64,000 nucleotides of DNA. It comes from Agrilactobacillus fermenti (GTDB taxonomy: Bacteria > Bacillota > Bacilli > Lactobacillales > Lactobacillaceae). The first letter of the stretch is position 1. Every line of letters starts with the position of its first letter. The notes under the pieces are model-generated. The model was given only the letters and a program-made list of their open reading frames with translations, was not told where the DNA came from and searched no databases. A program made the translations under genes and the position numbers. Shown one piece after another: positions 24,486-32,820 of the stretch. The DNA lies in assembly GCF_021030645.1 (NCBI RefSeq), contig NZ_JACGCJ010000012.1, forward strand, positions 1-64,000. The letters are read 5' to 3'.

Positions 24486-24935
24486 ATGGCTGAAAATACA
24501 AATATCGTTTTGCAAGAGTTAGATAACGGTAAAGGACGCATTGAAATTGCGCCTGAAGTTTTAGAAGTTCTACTAGGTATTGCCGCTTCCCAAATTGAAG
24601 GTGTTTATGAGATGCGGGGAACTTTAAAAAATAATATTAATGAGTGGTTCGGTCATATCAACCATGGTAAAGGTGTTTCGGTTAGTTTGGTAGATGGCCA
24701 TTTATTCGTAGATGTTTATGCTTACTTGCGTTATGGTGTTTCGGTGCCTAAAGTAGCTATGAGCATGCAAAAAACACTTAAAGAGCAGCTTTTATATATG
24801 ACTGATCTTGTGATTGATCAAATTAATATTCACGTTGTTGGTGTCATCCCAGAAAAGGCCGCACCAACGATCGATCCAAATAGTTTATTTACTGATGACA
24901 CAATAGAAGACACAGAAGATGGGAAAGATTCATGA
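24486..24935 (+). CDS. yqhY: Asp23/Gls24-family protein YqhY
   Basis: 149 residues with the Asp23/Gls24 pattern (GRIEIAPEVLEVLLGIAASQIEGVYEMRG; VDVYAYLRYGVSVPKVA). In Bacillus YqhY sits in the accA/nusB neighbourhood and is linked to control of fatty-acid synthesis; another member is yloU at 45263. The start overlaps nothing upstream; its stop overlaps nusB by four bases. The acidic tail (TDDTIEDTEDGKDS) is typical. Confidence 0.9.
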   Translation: MAENTNIVLQELDNGKGRIEIAPEVLEVLLGIAASQIEGVYEMRGTLKNNINEWFGHINHGKGVSVSLVDGHLFVDVYAYLRYGVSVPKVAMSMQKTLKEQLLYMTDLVIDQINIHVVGVIPEKAAPTIDPNSLFTDDTIEDTEDGKDS

Positions 24936-25375
24936 CCGAAGTAAATCGACACAATATCCGCAAAATTGCTTTTCAGACATTATTCATGATTTATTCAAAT
25001 CATATTGATGACTCCCAAGATGCAATCGAGAGGGTTTGGGCTTTAACGCAACGTCTTAAAACAGATGAAGAGATTGTTATTCCAGATTACTTAATTTATT
25101 TAGTAGACGGTGTCTTAAATCAACAAAGTGATATCGATGCTAAGATCCAAGCAAGTCTAAAGACTGGCTGGTCACTACCGAGATTAAATCGTAGTGATTT
25201 AATTATTTTAAGGCTAGGTGTGTTTGAAATAATTTTTGAAACTGAGTTACCAAAAAAGGTCGCGATCAATGAAGCCATTGAGTTGGCAAAAGAATTTGGA
25301 GATGACACTTCAAGAGCGTTCATTAATGGTGTGTTGTCAAAATTTGTACATGAAGAAGTCGATAAGAACGAATAG
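24932..25375 (+). CDS. nusB: Transcription antitermination factor NusB
   Basis: 147 residues, all-helical, with NIRKIAFQTLFMIYS at the start and the conserved LNRSDLIILRLGVFEI and PKKVAINEAIELAKEFGDD segments. NusB binds boxA RNA with S10 in rRNA antitermination. It overlaps yqhY by four bases (ATGA-type). A hairpin with T-run follows before folD. Confidence 0.95.
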   Translation: MTEVNRHNIRKIAFQTLFMIYSNHIDDSQDAIERVWALTQRLKTDEEIVIPDYLIYLVDGVLNQQSDIDAKIQASLKTGWSLPRLNRSDLIILRLGVFEIIFETELPKKVAINEAIELAKEFGDDTSRAFINGVLSKFVHEEVDKNE

Positions 25376-25393
25376 TTTAAGCTTTCCAATTTT

Positions 25394-25421
25394 AAAGATG
25401 AGCTTGTTCTCGTCTTTTTTT
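25394..25421 (+). terminator. Terminator after nusB
   Basis: AAAGATGAG pairs with CTCGTCTTT (one G-T pair) and is followed by a T-run, separating yqhY-nusB from folD, perhaps incompletely. Confidence 0.7.
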
Positions 25422-25458
25422 ATAGTCTTTCACAATTAATTATGAAACAGGTGAAAAA

Positions 25459-26307
25459 ATGACCGAAATAATTGACGGTAAGGAATTGGCGAAAACTTTA
25501 GATAATGAAATGATACGGCAAGTGGGCCAATTAAAACAAAGAGGTGTCGTACCTGGGCTGGCGGTCATCATGGTTGGTAATGATGCAGCAAGTCAAATCT
25601 ACGTTCGCAATAAGCATCGGCGCAGTCAAAAAATCGGGATACAATCTCGTGACATTACCTTTCCGTGGGATATATCTGAAACTGAGCTATTAGCACAGAT
25701 TGATGATCTAAACCATGATCCTGATATTGATGGTATTTTGGTACAGCTGCCTTTGCCAAAACATATTCATGCTAAGGCGGTTTTGGAACATATTTCGCCT
25801 GAGAAAGATGTAGATGGTTTTCATCCAATTAATGTTGGTCGTTTATGGAATAATGACGGTAAGATTGTACCCAGCACGCCATACGGTATCATGACTATGC
25901 TGGATCGTTATCATGTTCAGATTGCAGGGAAAAATGCATTAATTATTGGCCGCAGTACAATCGTAGGTCGGCCTATGGCAGCAATGTTACTTAATGCCAA
26001 TGCAACTGTCACGATTGCTCATTCTCAAACGGATAATTTAAAGACACTGGTTCATGCTGCGGATATTTTAATTGTTGCCGTAGGTATCAGTCATTTTATT
26101 CGTGGCGAAGATATTAAACCCGGGGCAATCGTGATCGATGTGGGTATGAATCGTGACAGCAATAATCATTTAACTGGTGACGTTGATTTTGATAGTGCAA
26201 AAACAGTGGCTAGTATGATTACGCCCGTGCCAGGCGGTGTTGGACCAATGACTATCACGATGTTAATGCAACAAACAATTAATATTGCAAGTAGGCGAAC
26301 AAAATAA
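25459..26307 (+). CDS. folD: Methylene-THF dehydrogenase / cyclohydrolase
   Basis: 282 residues. The catalytic lysine region YVRNKHRRSQKIG, the substrate loop VQLPLPKH, PEKDVDGFHPINVG, the Rossmann IIGRSTIVGRPMA and the C-terminal TPVPGGVGPMT are all present. FolD interconverts methylene-, methenyl- and 10-formyl-THF using NADP. It precedes xseA directly (one-base gap), the usual folD-xseA-xseB order. Confidence 0.97.
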   Translation: MTEIIDGKELAKTLDNEMIRQVGQLKQRGVVPGLAVIMVGNDAASQIYVRNKHRRSQKIGIQSRDITFPWDISETELLAQIDDLNHDPDIDGILVQLPLPKHIHAKAVLEHISPEKDVDGFHPINVGRLWNNDGKIVPSTPYGIMTMLDRYHVQIAGKNALIIGRSTIVGRPMAAMLLNANATVTIAHSQTDNLKTLVHAADILIVAVGISHFIRGEDIKPGAIVIDVGMNRDSNNHLTGDVDFDSAKTVASMITPVPGGVGPMTITMLMQQTINIASRRTK

Positions 26308-26308
26308 G

Positions 26309-27685
26309 ATGACAGCTGAAATGCCAAAATATTTGACGGTATCTGCACTAACTCAATATATTAAACGGAAATTTGATTTTGATCCTTATCTTGATCAAGT
26401 TTATTTACGTGGCGAAATCTCAAATTTTCGACTGCGGCCGCATAATCATCAATATTTTAGCCTCAAAGATGACGGAGCCAAAATCAATGCCATCATGTTT
26501 AAATCAGCATTTGAACACGTAAAATTTGAGCCTGAAGTAGGGATGCAAGTTCTAGTTACCGGCCGCATATCCGTGTATGAACCTACCGGAAATTATCAAA
26601 TCTATATCAACTCAATGATTCCAGATGGCATTGGTGAGTTATATTTAGCTTATGAACAGTTAAAAAAGAAATTGGCCGACGAAGGTTTATTTTCTCAAGA
26701 AAAACGGCCACTGCCGCGTTTTCCAAAGCGAATTGCAGTAATTACCAGTCCGAGCGGTGCGGTTATTCGAGATATCATCACCACGACTCGCCGGCGCTAT
26801 CCAATTGCACAATTGGTGCTATTTCCCGCTGTCGTACAAGGAGAAGGTGCCAAAGAAAGCTTGGTTCATCGTTTACGACAAGTGAATGCAATTGGTAATT
26901 TTGATACGATTATTATTGGTCGAGGTGGGGGTTCGATTGAGGATCTCTGGCCTTTTAATGAAGAGCCAGTTGTCCGAGCTATTGCAGCTAGTGAAATTCC
27001 AGTTGTTTCATCTGTTGGTCATGAAACAGATACAACGCTAAGTGACCTGGCTGCTGATGTGCGAGCGGCAACACCAACGGCAGCGGCAGAATTGGCGACG
27101 CCAGTATTACAAGATGAATTAATTCGTTTGCAGCAACAAAAGCTGCGCTTGATTCAGGCTCTACAGCAAGCAATTAAGATATCACATACACAATTAGTCC
27201 GTTTGCAGCAAAGTTATGTTTTTACTAATCCAAAGCGACTTTATGAAAACTATTTGCAACGATTAGATTTAGCAAAACAAGGTTTAGTTCGTAATTTAGT
27301 ACAACAGCTGAAAACACAACAGACGCATTTTGCTGATTTAACACGGCGATTACATCTTTATCGGCCAAATCGCCAGATTGAAACGGCACAGCAGCGAATT
27401 TTCGAACAAAAACAACGGTTATTGCAAGCCTTTCAACAGTATTTGCAGACACGGATGACTCAAATGCAAAATTTAGCACAATCGTTAGACCATTTAAGCC
27501 CTTTAAAAATACTTGGCCGTGGTTATAGCTATGTTATAGATCCGGTATCAGGTGCATTAATTCAATCCACCGAAAATGTTCAGATCAATCAAACAATTGC
27601 TGTTCATATGAAAGATGGCATCGTTTCAGCCAAAGTAACGCATATTAAAAAGGAGCACGAACATGGCGAACAAAAAGACATTTGA
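26309..27685 (+). CDS. xseA: Exodeoxyribonuclease VII large subunit
   Basis: 458 residues from ATG 26309 (an ATG at 26321 is also possible). The N-terminal OB fold (LRGEISNFRLRPHNHQYFSLKDD), the catalytic domain with ITSPSGAVIRDI, IIGRGGGSIEDLWPFN and SVGHETDTTLSDLAADVRA, and a long Gln-rich coiled coil are in the usual order. With XseB it degrades single-stranded DNA. The stop lies inside xseB, giving a 23-base overlap. Confidence 0.96.
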   Translation: MTAEMPKYLTVSALTQYIKRKFDFDPYLDQVYLRGEISNFRLRPHNHQYFSLKDDGAKINAIMFKSAFEHVKFEPEVGMQVLVTGRISVYEPTGNYQIYINSMIPDGIGELYLAYEQLKKKLADEGLFSQEKRPLPRFPKRIAVITSPSGAVIRDIITTTRRRYPIAQLVLFPAVVQGEGAKESLVHRLRQVNAIGNFDTIIIGRGGGSIEDLWPFNEEPVVRAIAASEIPVVSSVGHETDTTLSDLAADVRAATPTAAAELATPVLQDELIRLQQQKLRLIQALQQAIKISHTQLVRLQQSYVFTNPKRLYENYLQRLDLAKQGLVRNLVQQLKTQQTHFADLTRRLHLYRPNRQIETAQQRIFEQKQRLLQAFQQYLQTRMTQMQNLAQSLDHLSPLKILGRGYSYVIDPVSGALIQSTENVQINQTIAVHMKDGIVSAKVTHIKKEHEHGEQKDI

Positions 27686-27947
27686 AGAGAATTTAGATGA
27701 TTTAGAAGCAATTGTTAAAAATCTCGAATCAGGTCAAGTCCCTCTAGAAGAGGCCTTAGAACAATTTCAGACCGGTATTAAATTGACCCAACAATTAGAA
27801 GTGACACTCAATAAAGCTCAAAGCACCTTAACAAAAGTTATGAATGATGCGGGTGAAGAGGTTCCCTTTGAAATATCTGATCACGATGTTGACAGTCAGC
27901 AGCCGAATGATACAAAAACTGAAAATGAAACGGGTTCAAAAGAATGA
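27663..27947 (+). CDS. xseB: Exodeoxyribonuclease VII small subunit
   Basis: 94 residues. The family core FEENLDDLEAIVKNLESGQV and PLEEALEQFQTGIKL forms the helical hairpins that bind the XseA coiled coil. Its start overlaps xseA and its stop overlaps ispA, so translation is coupled. Confidence 0.95.
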   Translation: MANKKTFEENLDDLEAIVKNLESGQVPLEEALEQFQTGIKLTQQLEVTLNKAQSTLTKVMNDAGEEVPFEISDHDVDSQQPNDTKTENETGSKE

Positions 27948-28819
27948 CGGAGATCTACCAAAATTATCAAGCGTTTAGTTCAGATGTTTTACCAAAGTTA
28001 GAACAGGTTTTAACAACAGAACTGCAACGATCGGTTAGCAATAGTAAGCTGCGGGCAGCAATGAGTTATACCTTAGCAACAGGTGGAAAAAGATTTCGAC
28101 CATTATTGTTACTGACAATTGTACAAATATTTGCACCACAGAAATTGAGTTCGGCACTAAAACCAGCAGCTGCTTTAGAATTGGTACACACATACTCGCT
28201 GATTCACGATGATTTACCAGCAATGGATAATGATGATTATCGGCGAGGAAAATTAGCCAATCATAAGAAATTCGGAGAAGCCCAGGCAATTCTCGCCGGT
28301 GATGGTTTGTTGACATTAGCATTTCAATGGCTGGCTGAAGCAGATTTACCCGCCGATATCAGAATTCAATTGACACAACGGTTAAGTCAAGCTGCTGGGC
28401 CAAGCAATATGGTTGCTGGTCAATATTTAGACATTTCACTGTCAGAAGCAGACACTCAAAAAACTGACTTTGAGGTTTTACAAAAAATGGAACGACAAAA
28501 AACAGGTGCACTGTTGAATGCTGCTATTACTATGGGGGCAATAATCGCAAAAGTTGAGGCACCAGTTGATAAATTATTAGATCAATTCGGCTGGCAGTTC
28601 GGATCAGCTTTTCAAATTGCCGATGACATTGTTGATGCCAAAAGTGGTCAAGATGTCACCGAAGATAAGCAAACTTACGTTAGTCTTTATGGATTAGTTG
28701 ATGCCAAAAATAAATTATCTCAACAGATTATCGCCGCTCAACAGACGTTAGATCAGATTAAGGTGGCGCCCACCGACCTAATTGCTAGTTTTTTGGGATT
28801 TCTTGAGGCAATCAAATGA
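27944..28819 (+). CDS. ispA: Short-chain polyprenyl (farnesyl/geranylgeranyl) diphosphate synthase
   Basis: 291 residues with both aspartate-rich motifs: the first in LIHDDLPAMDND (DDxxxxD-type) and the second QIADDIVD. GGKRFRPLL and the QMERQKTG-like KMERQKTGALL segment are also present. It condenses isopentenyl diphosphate with allylic primers to give the C15 precursor for undecaprenyl phosphate and menaquinone. It overlaps both neighbours by four bases. Confidence 0.94.
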   Translation: MTEIYQNYQAFSSDVLPKLEQVLTTELQRSVSNSKLRAAMSYTLATGGKRFRPLLLLTIVQIFAPQKLSSALKPAAALELVHTYSLIHDDLPAMDNDDYRRGKLANHKKFGEAQAILAGDGLLTLAFQWLAEADLPADIRIQLTQRLSQAAGPSNMVAGQYLDISLSEADTQKTDFEVLQKMERQKTGALLNAAITMGAIIAKVEAPVDKLLDQFGWQFGSAFQIADDIVDAKSGQDVTEDKQTYVSLYGLVDAKNKLSQQIIAAQQTLDQIKVAPTDLIASFLGFLEAIK

Positions 28820-29652
28820 AAAAGCAACGAGTTGATATTTTAGCATATGAACAAGGGTTGTATGATTCAAGAGAACAGGCCAGAAGAGGTATTATGGCTG
28901 GTGAAGTTTATGATCAAAAAAACCAACGTTTAGATAAACCAGGAGAAAAAATTCCGGCGGAGCAAACATTACAGTTAAAAGGTCGAAAACTGCCTTATGT
29001 CAGTCGGGGTGGCTTAAAGCTTGAAAAGGCACTTCAAGTTTTCAATATTGACGTTCACAATCAACTAGTTTTGGATATTGGCTCGTCAACTGGCGGTTTT
29101 ACAGATGTTGTTTTACAAAATGGGGCACGCTTAGTTTATGCATTAGACGTCGGTTATAACCAGCTCGCATGGAAATTACGTGAAGATCCAAGAGTGAAGG
29201 TTATGGAACGTGTAAACTTTCGTTATAGTCAACCGGATGATTTTAAAGAAGGTCTGCCAGATTTTGCAGTAACGGATGTTTCTTTTATTTCGCTAAAATT
29301 GATCTTACCACCCCTACGTACAATTTTGAAACCAGACCATGACTTAGTGGCTTTGATCAAACCTCAATTTGAGGCTGGTCCTGAACGTGTGGGTAAACAT
29401 GGTATTGTTCGTGATCCTAAAGTGCATCGGGATGTTTTAGAAATGATTACAAACTTTGCGCTGACTCAAAATTATGACGTCCTAGGATTGGATTTTTCAC
29501 CGATAAAAGGTGGTGGCGGCAATATCGAGTTCTTGATTTGGTTACGTAATGTACAAAACCGACAGGGTCGAATCGCAGCATCGGTAGATATTCCCGCATT
29601 GCTATCAAGAACGGCTGAAATTTTGAATAAAAATCCAAAGTCATCTCAGTGA
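28816..29652 (+). CDS. tlyA: TlyA-family 2'-O-methyltransferase / hemolysin-like (YqxC)
   Basis: 278 residues. An N-terminal S4 RNA-binding domain (RVDILAYEQGLYDSREQARR, YVSRGGLKLEKAL) is joined to an FtsJ-like SAM methyltransferase (LDIGSSTGGFTDVVLQNGA, VTDVSFISLKLILPPL, LIKPQFEAG). Mycobacterial TlyA methylates 16S and 23S rRNA; the substrate here is not established. It sits between ispA and argR as in Bacillus (yqxC-ahrC-recN). Confidence 0.92.
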   Translation: MKKQRVDILAYEQGLYDSREQARRGIMAGEVYDQKNQRLDKPGEKIPAEQTLQLKGRKLPYVSRGGLKLEKALQVFNIDVHNQLVLDIGSSTGGFTDVVLQNGARLVYALDVGYNQLAWKLREDPRVKVMERVNFRYSQPDDFKEGLPDFAVTDVSFISLKLILPPLRTILKPDHDLVALIKPQFEAGPERVGKHGIVRDPKVHRDVLEMITNFALTQNYDVLGLDFSPIKGGGGNIEFLIWLRNVQNRQGRIAASVDIPALLSRTAEILNKNPKSSQ

Positions 29653-29663
29653 ATGTATGTATA

Positions 29664-29672
29664 TGCTATAAT
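29664..29672 (+). promoter_or_regulatory. Extended -10 promoter before argR
   Basis: TGCTATAAT is a perfect extended -10, 30 bases before the argR start and just after the tlyA stop. No clear -35 is present. Confidence 0.6.
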
Positions 29673-29701
29673 AAAGAAAAGTTTTACAGTAGGTGATGAC
29701 T

Positions 29702-30157
29702 TTGAATAAGGCTGAACGACAAAAGTTAATTCGAGACTTTATCACGAATCATGAAGTTGAACAGCAAATTGAAATTGTAAATATGCTTGCAGAGCGTGGG
29801 CAACAAGTGACTCAAGCTACAATTTCCAGAGATATCAAAGATATGCAATTATTAAAAATTCCAGATTCTCTTGGAGGAATGAAATATTCATTACCTCTAG
29901 AGAGACATTTGAATGTGGACGAGAAGTTACAAAGAGCACTGAATACTTCACTAAATCGACTTCGCAGGCACAATGAATTTTTATATCTTGAAACAGTACC
30001 TGGAAGTGCCAGCGCACTGGCAACTCTGATTATGCAAAAAAGATATTCAGAAGTATTTGGAAAATCGACGGATGATGATTCAATATTATTGATTTGTAAT
30101 TCCTCAGAAGCGGCAAAACAACTAGAAGAAATTTTTAAGTTTCTGATTAAGAAGTAA
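29702..30157 (+). CDS. argR: ArgR/AhrC-family arginine regulator, divergent ligand loop
   Basis: 151 residues. The N-terminal winged helix (RGQQVTQATISRDIKDMQLLKIP) is clearly ArgR; the C-terminal oligomerisation domain has GSASALATLI but the loop that normally reads GTxxGDDT is GKSTDDDS. That suggests altered arginine binding; several lactobacilli carry two ArgR proteins of which one is divergent. TTG 29702 is preferred over GTG 29693 and ATG 29696 because AGGTG (29691-29695) is then correctly spaced, and it gives the family N-terminus MNKAERQ. A terminator follows. Confidence 0.9.
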   Translation: MNKAERQKLIRDFITNHEVEQQIEIVNMLAERGQQVTQATISRDIKDMQLLKIPDSLGGMKYSLPLERHLNVDEKLQRALNTSLNRLRRHNEFLYLETVPGSASALATLIMQKRYSEVFGKSTDDDSILLICNSSEAAKQLEEIFKFLIKK

Positions 30158-30160
30158 GTT

Positions 30161-30190
30161 AAAAAGCTGGTCAAATTGACCAGCTTTTTT
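30161..30190. terminator. Terminator between argR and recN
   Basis: AAAAAGCTGGTCA pairs with TGACCAGCTTTTT across a short AAT-containing loop, followed by more Ts. Confidence 0.9.
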
Positions 30191-30226
30191 ATACGGTTTT
30201 GAATTTTGAAGCTATAATTTAATGGT

Positions 30227-30254
30227 TTGCAGACTTAAAATATTATGATACAAT
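30227..30254 (+). promoter_or_regulatory. recN promoter
   Basis: TTGCAG (30227-30232), a 16-base spacer and TACAAT (30249-30254), the latter preceded by TGA as an extended -10. The LexA box starts 12 bases downstream. Confidence 0.65.
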
Positions 30255-30265
30255 CTTTTTAAACA

Positions 30266-30279
30266 CAAACATACGTTCT
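30266..30279. promoter_or_regulatory. LexA (SOS) box upstream of recN
   Basis: CAAACATACGTTCT matches CGAACRNRYGTTCG at 12 of 14 positions and lies just downstream of the recN promoter, overlapping the start of its ribosome site region. recN is a known SOS gene in many bacteria. Confidence 0.65.
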
Positions 30280-30292
30280 GAAGGTGGCTGTT

Positions 30293-31999
30293 ATGTTACA
30301 AGAATTGGTCATTCATGATTTTGCAATTATAGATAAACTGTCAATTGAGTTCCAACCAGGCATGACTGTATTAACTGGGGAAACAGGCGCTGGGAAATCG
30401 ATCATTATTGATGCCGTAGGTTTATTGGCCGGGGGCCGAGGTTCTACTGACTTTATTAGAGCTGGCGCAAATAAGTGTACGCTCGAGGGGTTATTTATTT
30501 TAGATGAACCTGAAGTTTTGAATCCACTATTAGATCAATATGGTATTGATCAAGATAACGACACAATTTTATTGCAGCGTGAGATCAACCAGCATGGTCG
30601 TAGTATTTGTCGAATCAATGGGCATTTAGTGAATTTAACGATATTGAAGGCTATTGGTGAACACTTGGTTGATATTCATGGGCAAAATGAGCATCAAGAA
30701 TTGATGTTTCCTGAGAAGCATTTGGGACTATTGGACCAATTTGCAAAGCCAGTAATCCAAGATACACGATTAGCTTACCAGCAAGCTTTTGAACAATACA
30801 AAAAATTATATCAATCATTACAACAGCGCCGTAATCATGAACAAGAGTGGGCGCAAAGATTAGACATGTTGCAATATCAGTCTACGGAAATCAATGGTGC
30901 TCAATTAAAATTAGGTGAAGATGACGCTTTAAGTCAAGAAAAAGAGCGTTTGGAAAATTTTCAAAAAATTAATGAAAATCTGGGGTTAGCTTATCAAACT
31001 TTGACTGGTGTCGAACCCAATGCTTTAGATCAAATTGGCCAAGCAATGACAGCGTTAGCTGATATTGCTGAATTAGACCCAGTTTATCAAAAAATTTCAG
31101 ACGCCGTAAATTCAGCTTTCTATGAACTTCAAGATACGTCCAGTGAATTGTCACGGCAAATCGATAATTTATCTTGGGATGAGGGTCGCCTTGATGAAAT
31201 TGATAATCGTTTAGAAGTCATTAATGAACTAAAACGCAAATATGGCGAGTCAATTGAATCAATTTTACAATATCAAACTAAAATTGATGCGGAATTAGAA
31301 AAAATGAATCAATCAGATACTGATTTTGAATCATTGGAAGCGGATGTACAACGTGCTAAAAAAAGACTATTACAGCTTGGGCAAGAACTCTCAAATAGGC
31401 GGAAAAAAGCGGCTCAGACATTGACCTTAAAAATTCAAAGTGAATTATCAGATTTATATATGGATAAAGCAAAATTCTCGGTTCGATTTAAACAAAATGA
31501 ACAACAACTTAAGTTTTTCAAAGATGGTATTGATGATGTGGAGTTCTATATTCAAACTAATCCTGGGGAGGGTAGCAAACCATTGGCTAAGATTGCCTCC
31601 GGGGGTGAGCTATCCCGAATTATGTTAGCTTTGAAAACAATATTTTCTCATGCACAGGGCATCACCAGTATTATTTTTGACGAAGTTGATACAGGTGTCA
31701 GCGGTCGTGTTGCACAAGCAATTGCTAATAAAATTGCCGTGATTGCTGCAAACTCTCAAGTCCTATGTATATCACATTTGCCACAAGTTGCAGCCATGGC
31801 TGATATCCAGTTATTGATTCAAAAGAAAATTACAGCTAACCGTACGAAAACTTCAGTGAATCACCTAGCAGAAAAACAGCGTGTTTCTGAAATTGCCCGC
31901 ATGATTACAGGTACAGAAATTACAACGCTTGCATTGGAACATGCTCAGGAGCTATTACAATTAGCTGAAGACCAAAAGGCCGCACTAATGAAAGCGTAA
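30293..31999 (+). CDS. recN: DNA repair protein RecN
   Basis: 568 residues. SMC-like ATPase: Walker A GETGAGKS near the N-terminus, a long central coiled coil, the signature ASGGELSRIMLALK and Walker B SIIFDEVDTGVSG. RecN gathers and tethers DNA at double-strand breaks. ATG 30293 follows GAAGGTGG; a GTG at 30284 is closer to that site. The SOS box and promoter upstream indicate damage induction. Confidence 0.96.
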   Translation: MLQELVIHDFAIIDKLSIEFQPGMTVLTGETGAGKSIIIDAVGLLAGGRGSTDFIRAGANKCTLEGLFILDEPEVLNPLLDQYGIDQDNDTILLQREINQHGRSICRINGHLVNLTILKAIGEHLVDIHGQNEHQELMFPEKHLGLLDQFAKPVIQDTRLAYQQAFEQYKKLYQSLQQRRNHEQEWAQRLDMLQYQSTEINGAQLKLGEDDALSQEKERLENFQKINENLGLAYQTLTGVEPNALDQIGQAMTALADIAELDPVYQKISDAVNSAFYELQDTSSELSRQIDNLSWDEGRLDEIDNRLEVINELKRKYGESIESILQYQTKIDAELEKMNQSDTDFESLEADVQRAKKRLLQLGQELSNRRKKAAQTLTLKIQSELSDLYMDKAKFSVRFKQNEQQLKFFKDGIDDVEFYIQTNPGEGSKPLAKIASGGELSRIMLALKTIFSHAQGITSIIFDEVDTGVSGRVAQAIANKIAVIAANSQVLCISHLPQVAAMADIQLLIQKKITANRTKTSVNHLAEKQRVSEIARMITGTEITTLALEHAQELLQLAEDQKAALMKA

Positions 32000-32067
32000 T
32001 ATTAATCCGCTCACTATTTCTAATTTGATTAATCAAGAAAGTAGTTGAGGAAAAACTAATGCCTGTA

Positions 32068-32405
32068 TTAATCTTGTCGACTAACATAGTAAATGTCATG
32101 TAAATTGATGTATCTAATAACGTTCTTATTAGGTTTGTGTACTAAGACTTTTTGCCGGTTTCTTAAAAGTTGAATTTTACCTGTATAAATCTCGCCATTT
32201 CTAGTTGTGAGGGCCACATAGTAATGACGCATTTCCGCTTGTTCGATAAAATAGTTAAGTTGAAATATTGGCATACGCATGATTTTGTCCATAGACACAT
32301 CACAGTCCATCACATAATCGTCATAAGTCAATATTTTTTCAAATTGTGTATGTAAAGTTGTGGCAAATTTTTTAAAGGGTGATTCATTAATTGTTTTGCA
32401 TCCAT
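32068..32405 (-). CDS. SOS-controlled small protein whose frame breaks at a -1 slippery site
   Basis: After two LexA boxes, a promoter and GGAGG, ATG 32405 opens a frame (MDAKQLMNHPLKN...) that stops after 25 codons at 32328. The -1 frame continues for about 100 codons as KKFATTLHTQFEKILTYDDY, then MDKIMRMPIFQLNYFIEQ, then a C-terminus with ALTTRNGEIYTGKIQLL and YINLHDIYYVSRQD. The switch point reads C-CCT-TTA-AAA, two overlapping X-XXY-YYZ heptamers. It may be programmed frameshifting, a decayed gene, or a leader peptide coupled to a TTG start at the overlap. The C-terminal half vaguely recalls YolD-like SOS proteins; I do not name a family. Confidence 0.6.
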
Positions 32406-32418
32406 AATTGGATTCCTC

Positions 32419-32432
32419 CGAACGTACGTTTG
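32419..32432. promoter_or_regulatory. LexA (SOS) box, gene-proximal copy
   Basis: CGAACGTACGTTTG matches CGAACRNRYGTTCG at 13 of 14 positions. On the minus strand it runs directly into GGAGG, the ribosome site of the gene starting at 32405. Confidence 0.75.
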
Positions 32433-32442
32433 ATATAAATAT

Positions 32443-32471
32443 ATTATATGAACAGGTGTTCGTAAAATCAA
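32443..32471 (-). promoter_or_regulatory. SOS-controlled minus-strand promoter with a second LexA box in its spacer
   Basis: On the minus strand TTGATT, a 17-base spacer and TATAAT form a good promoter. The spacer contains the second LexA box, 32449-32462 (TGAACAGGTGTTCG, 13 of 14 matches). With the proximal box this gives two LexA sites flanking the -10, which implies tight repression. Confidence 0.7.
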
Positions 32472-32520
32472 TTAAATATTTCCTTAAAATTATAAAGAAG
32501 TTATAAAGGAGGGCACACAA

Positions 32521-32736
32521 TTGGCATCTATAAAATACGAAGTAATAGAAAATATTGGTGTACTATCAACAAATAAATCTGGTTGGCAGCGGGAGCTCAA
32601 TCTCGTTTCTTGGAATGATCGACCGCCAAAATTTGATTTACGCGATTGGTCTGAAGACCATGAGAAAATGGGTAAAGGACTCACACTAACTAATGAAGAA
32701 CTAAGCAAATTAAAGGAAATTCTTAATGACATGTGA
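32521..32736 (+). CDS. ydbC: YdbC-like PC4-family single-stranded nucleic acid binding protein
   Basis: 71 residues, TTG start after AAGGAGGG. It has the PC4 fold pattern: IENIGVLSTNKSGWQRELNL, then PPKFDLRDWSEDHEKMGKG and a C-terminal helix LTNEELSKLKEIL. Bacterial PC4/YdbC dimers (the Lactococcus protein is the studied case) bind single-stranded DNA. It is divergent from the SOS-regulated gene, sharing an intergenic region with it. Confidence 0.88.
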   Translation: MASIKYEVIENIGVLSTNKSGWQRELNLVSWNDRPPKFDLRDWSEDHEKMGKGLTLTNEELSKLKEILNDM

Positions 32737-32761
32737 GCAATTCCTCATTTTTGTTGAAAAA

Positions 32762-32802
32762 TTGACTTAGAAAGTGCAAAATAGTTTTTAATAAACTATT
32801 TT
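32762..32802 (+). promoter_or_regulatory. gmk upstream region: TTGACT -35 and a 10-bp dyad
   Basis: TTGACT (32762-32767) is followed by AAAATAGTTT (32778-32787) and its inverted copy AAACTATTTT (32793-32802) around a TTAAT loop, directly before AAAGGAGT. The loop overlaps a weak -10 (TTTAAT). It could be an operator or an mRNA hairpin at the ribosome site. Confidence 0.45.
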
Positions 32803-32820
32803 AAAGGAGTCAATACTCGA

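Noticed and set aside
32406-32520. N-terminal extension of the minus-strand frame at 32068-32520
   Set aside because: The stretch contains the promoter, both LexA boxes and the ribosome site, so it cannot be coding.
32490-32732. Minus-strand open frame of 80 codons
   Set aside because: Antisense to ydbC, which has a strong ribosome site and a family match.
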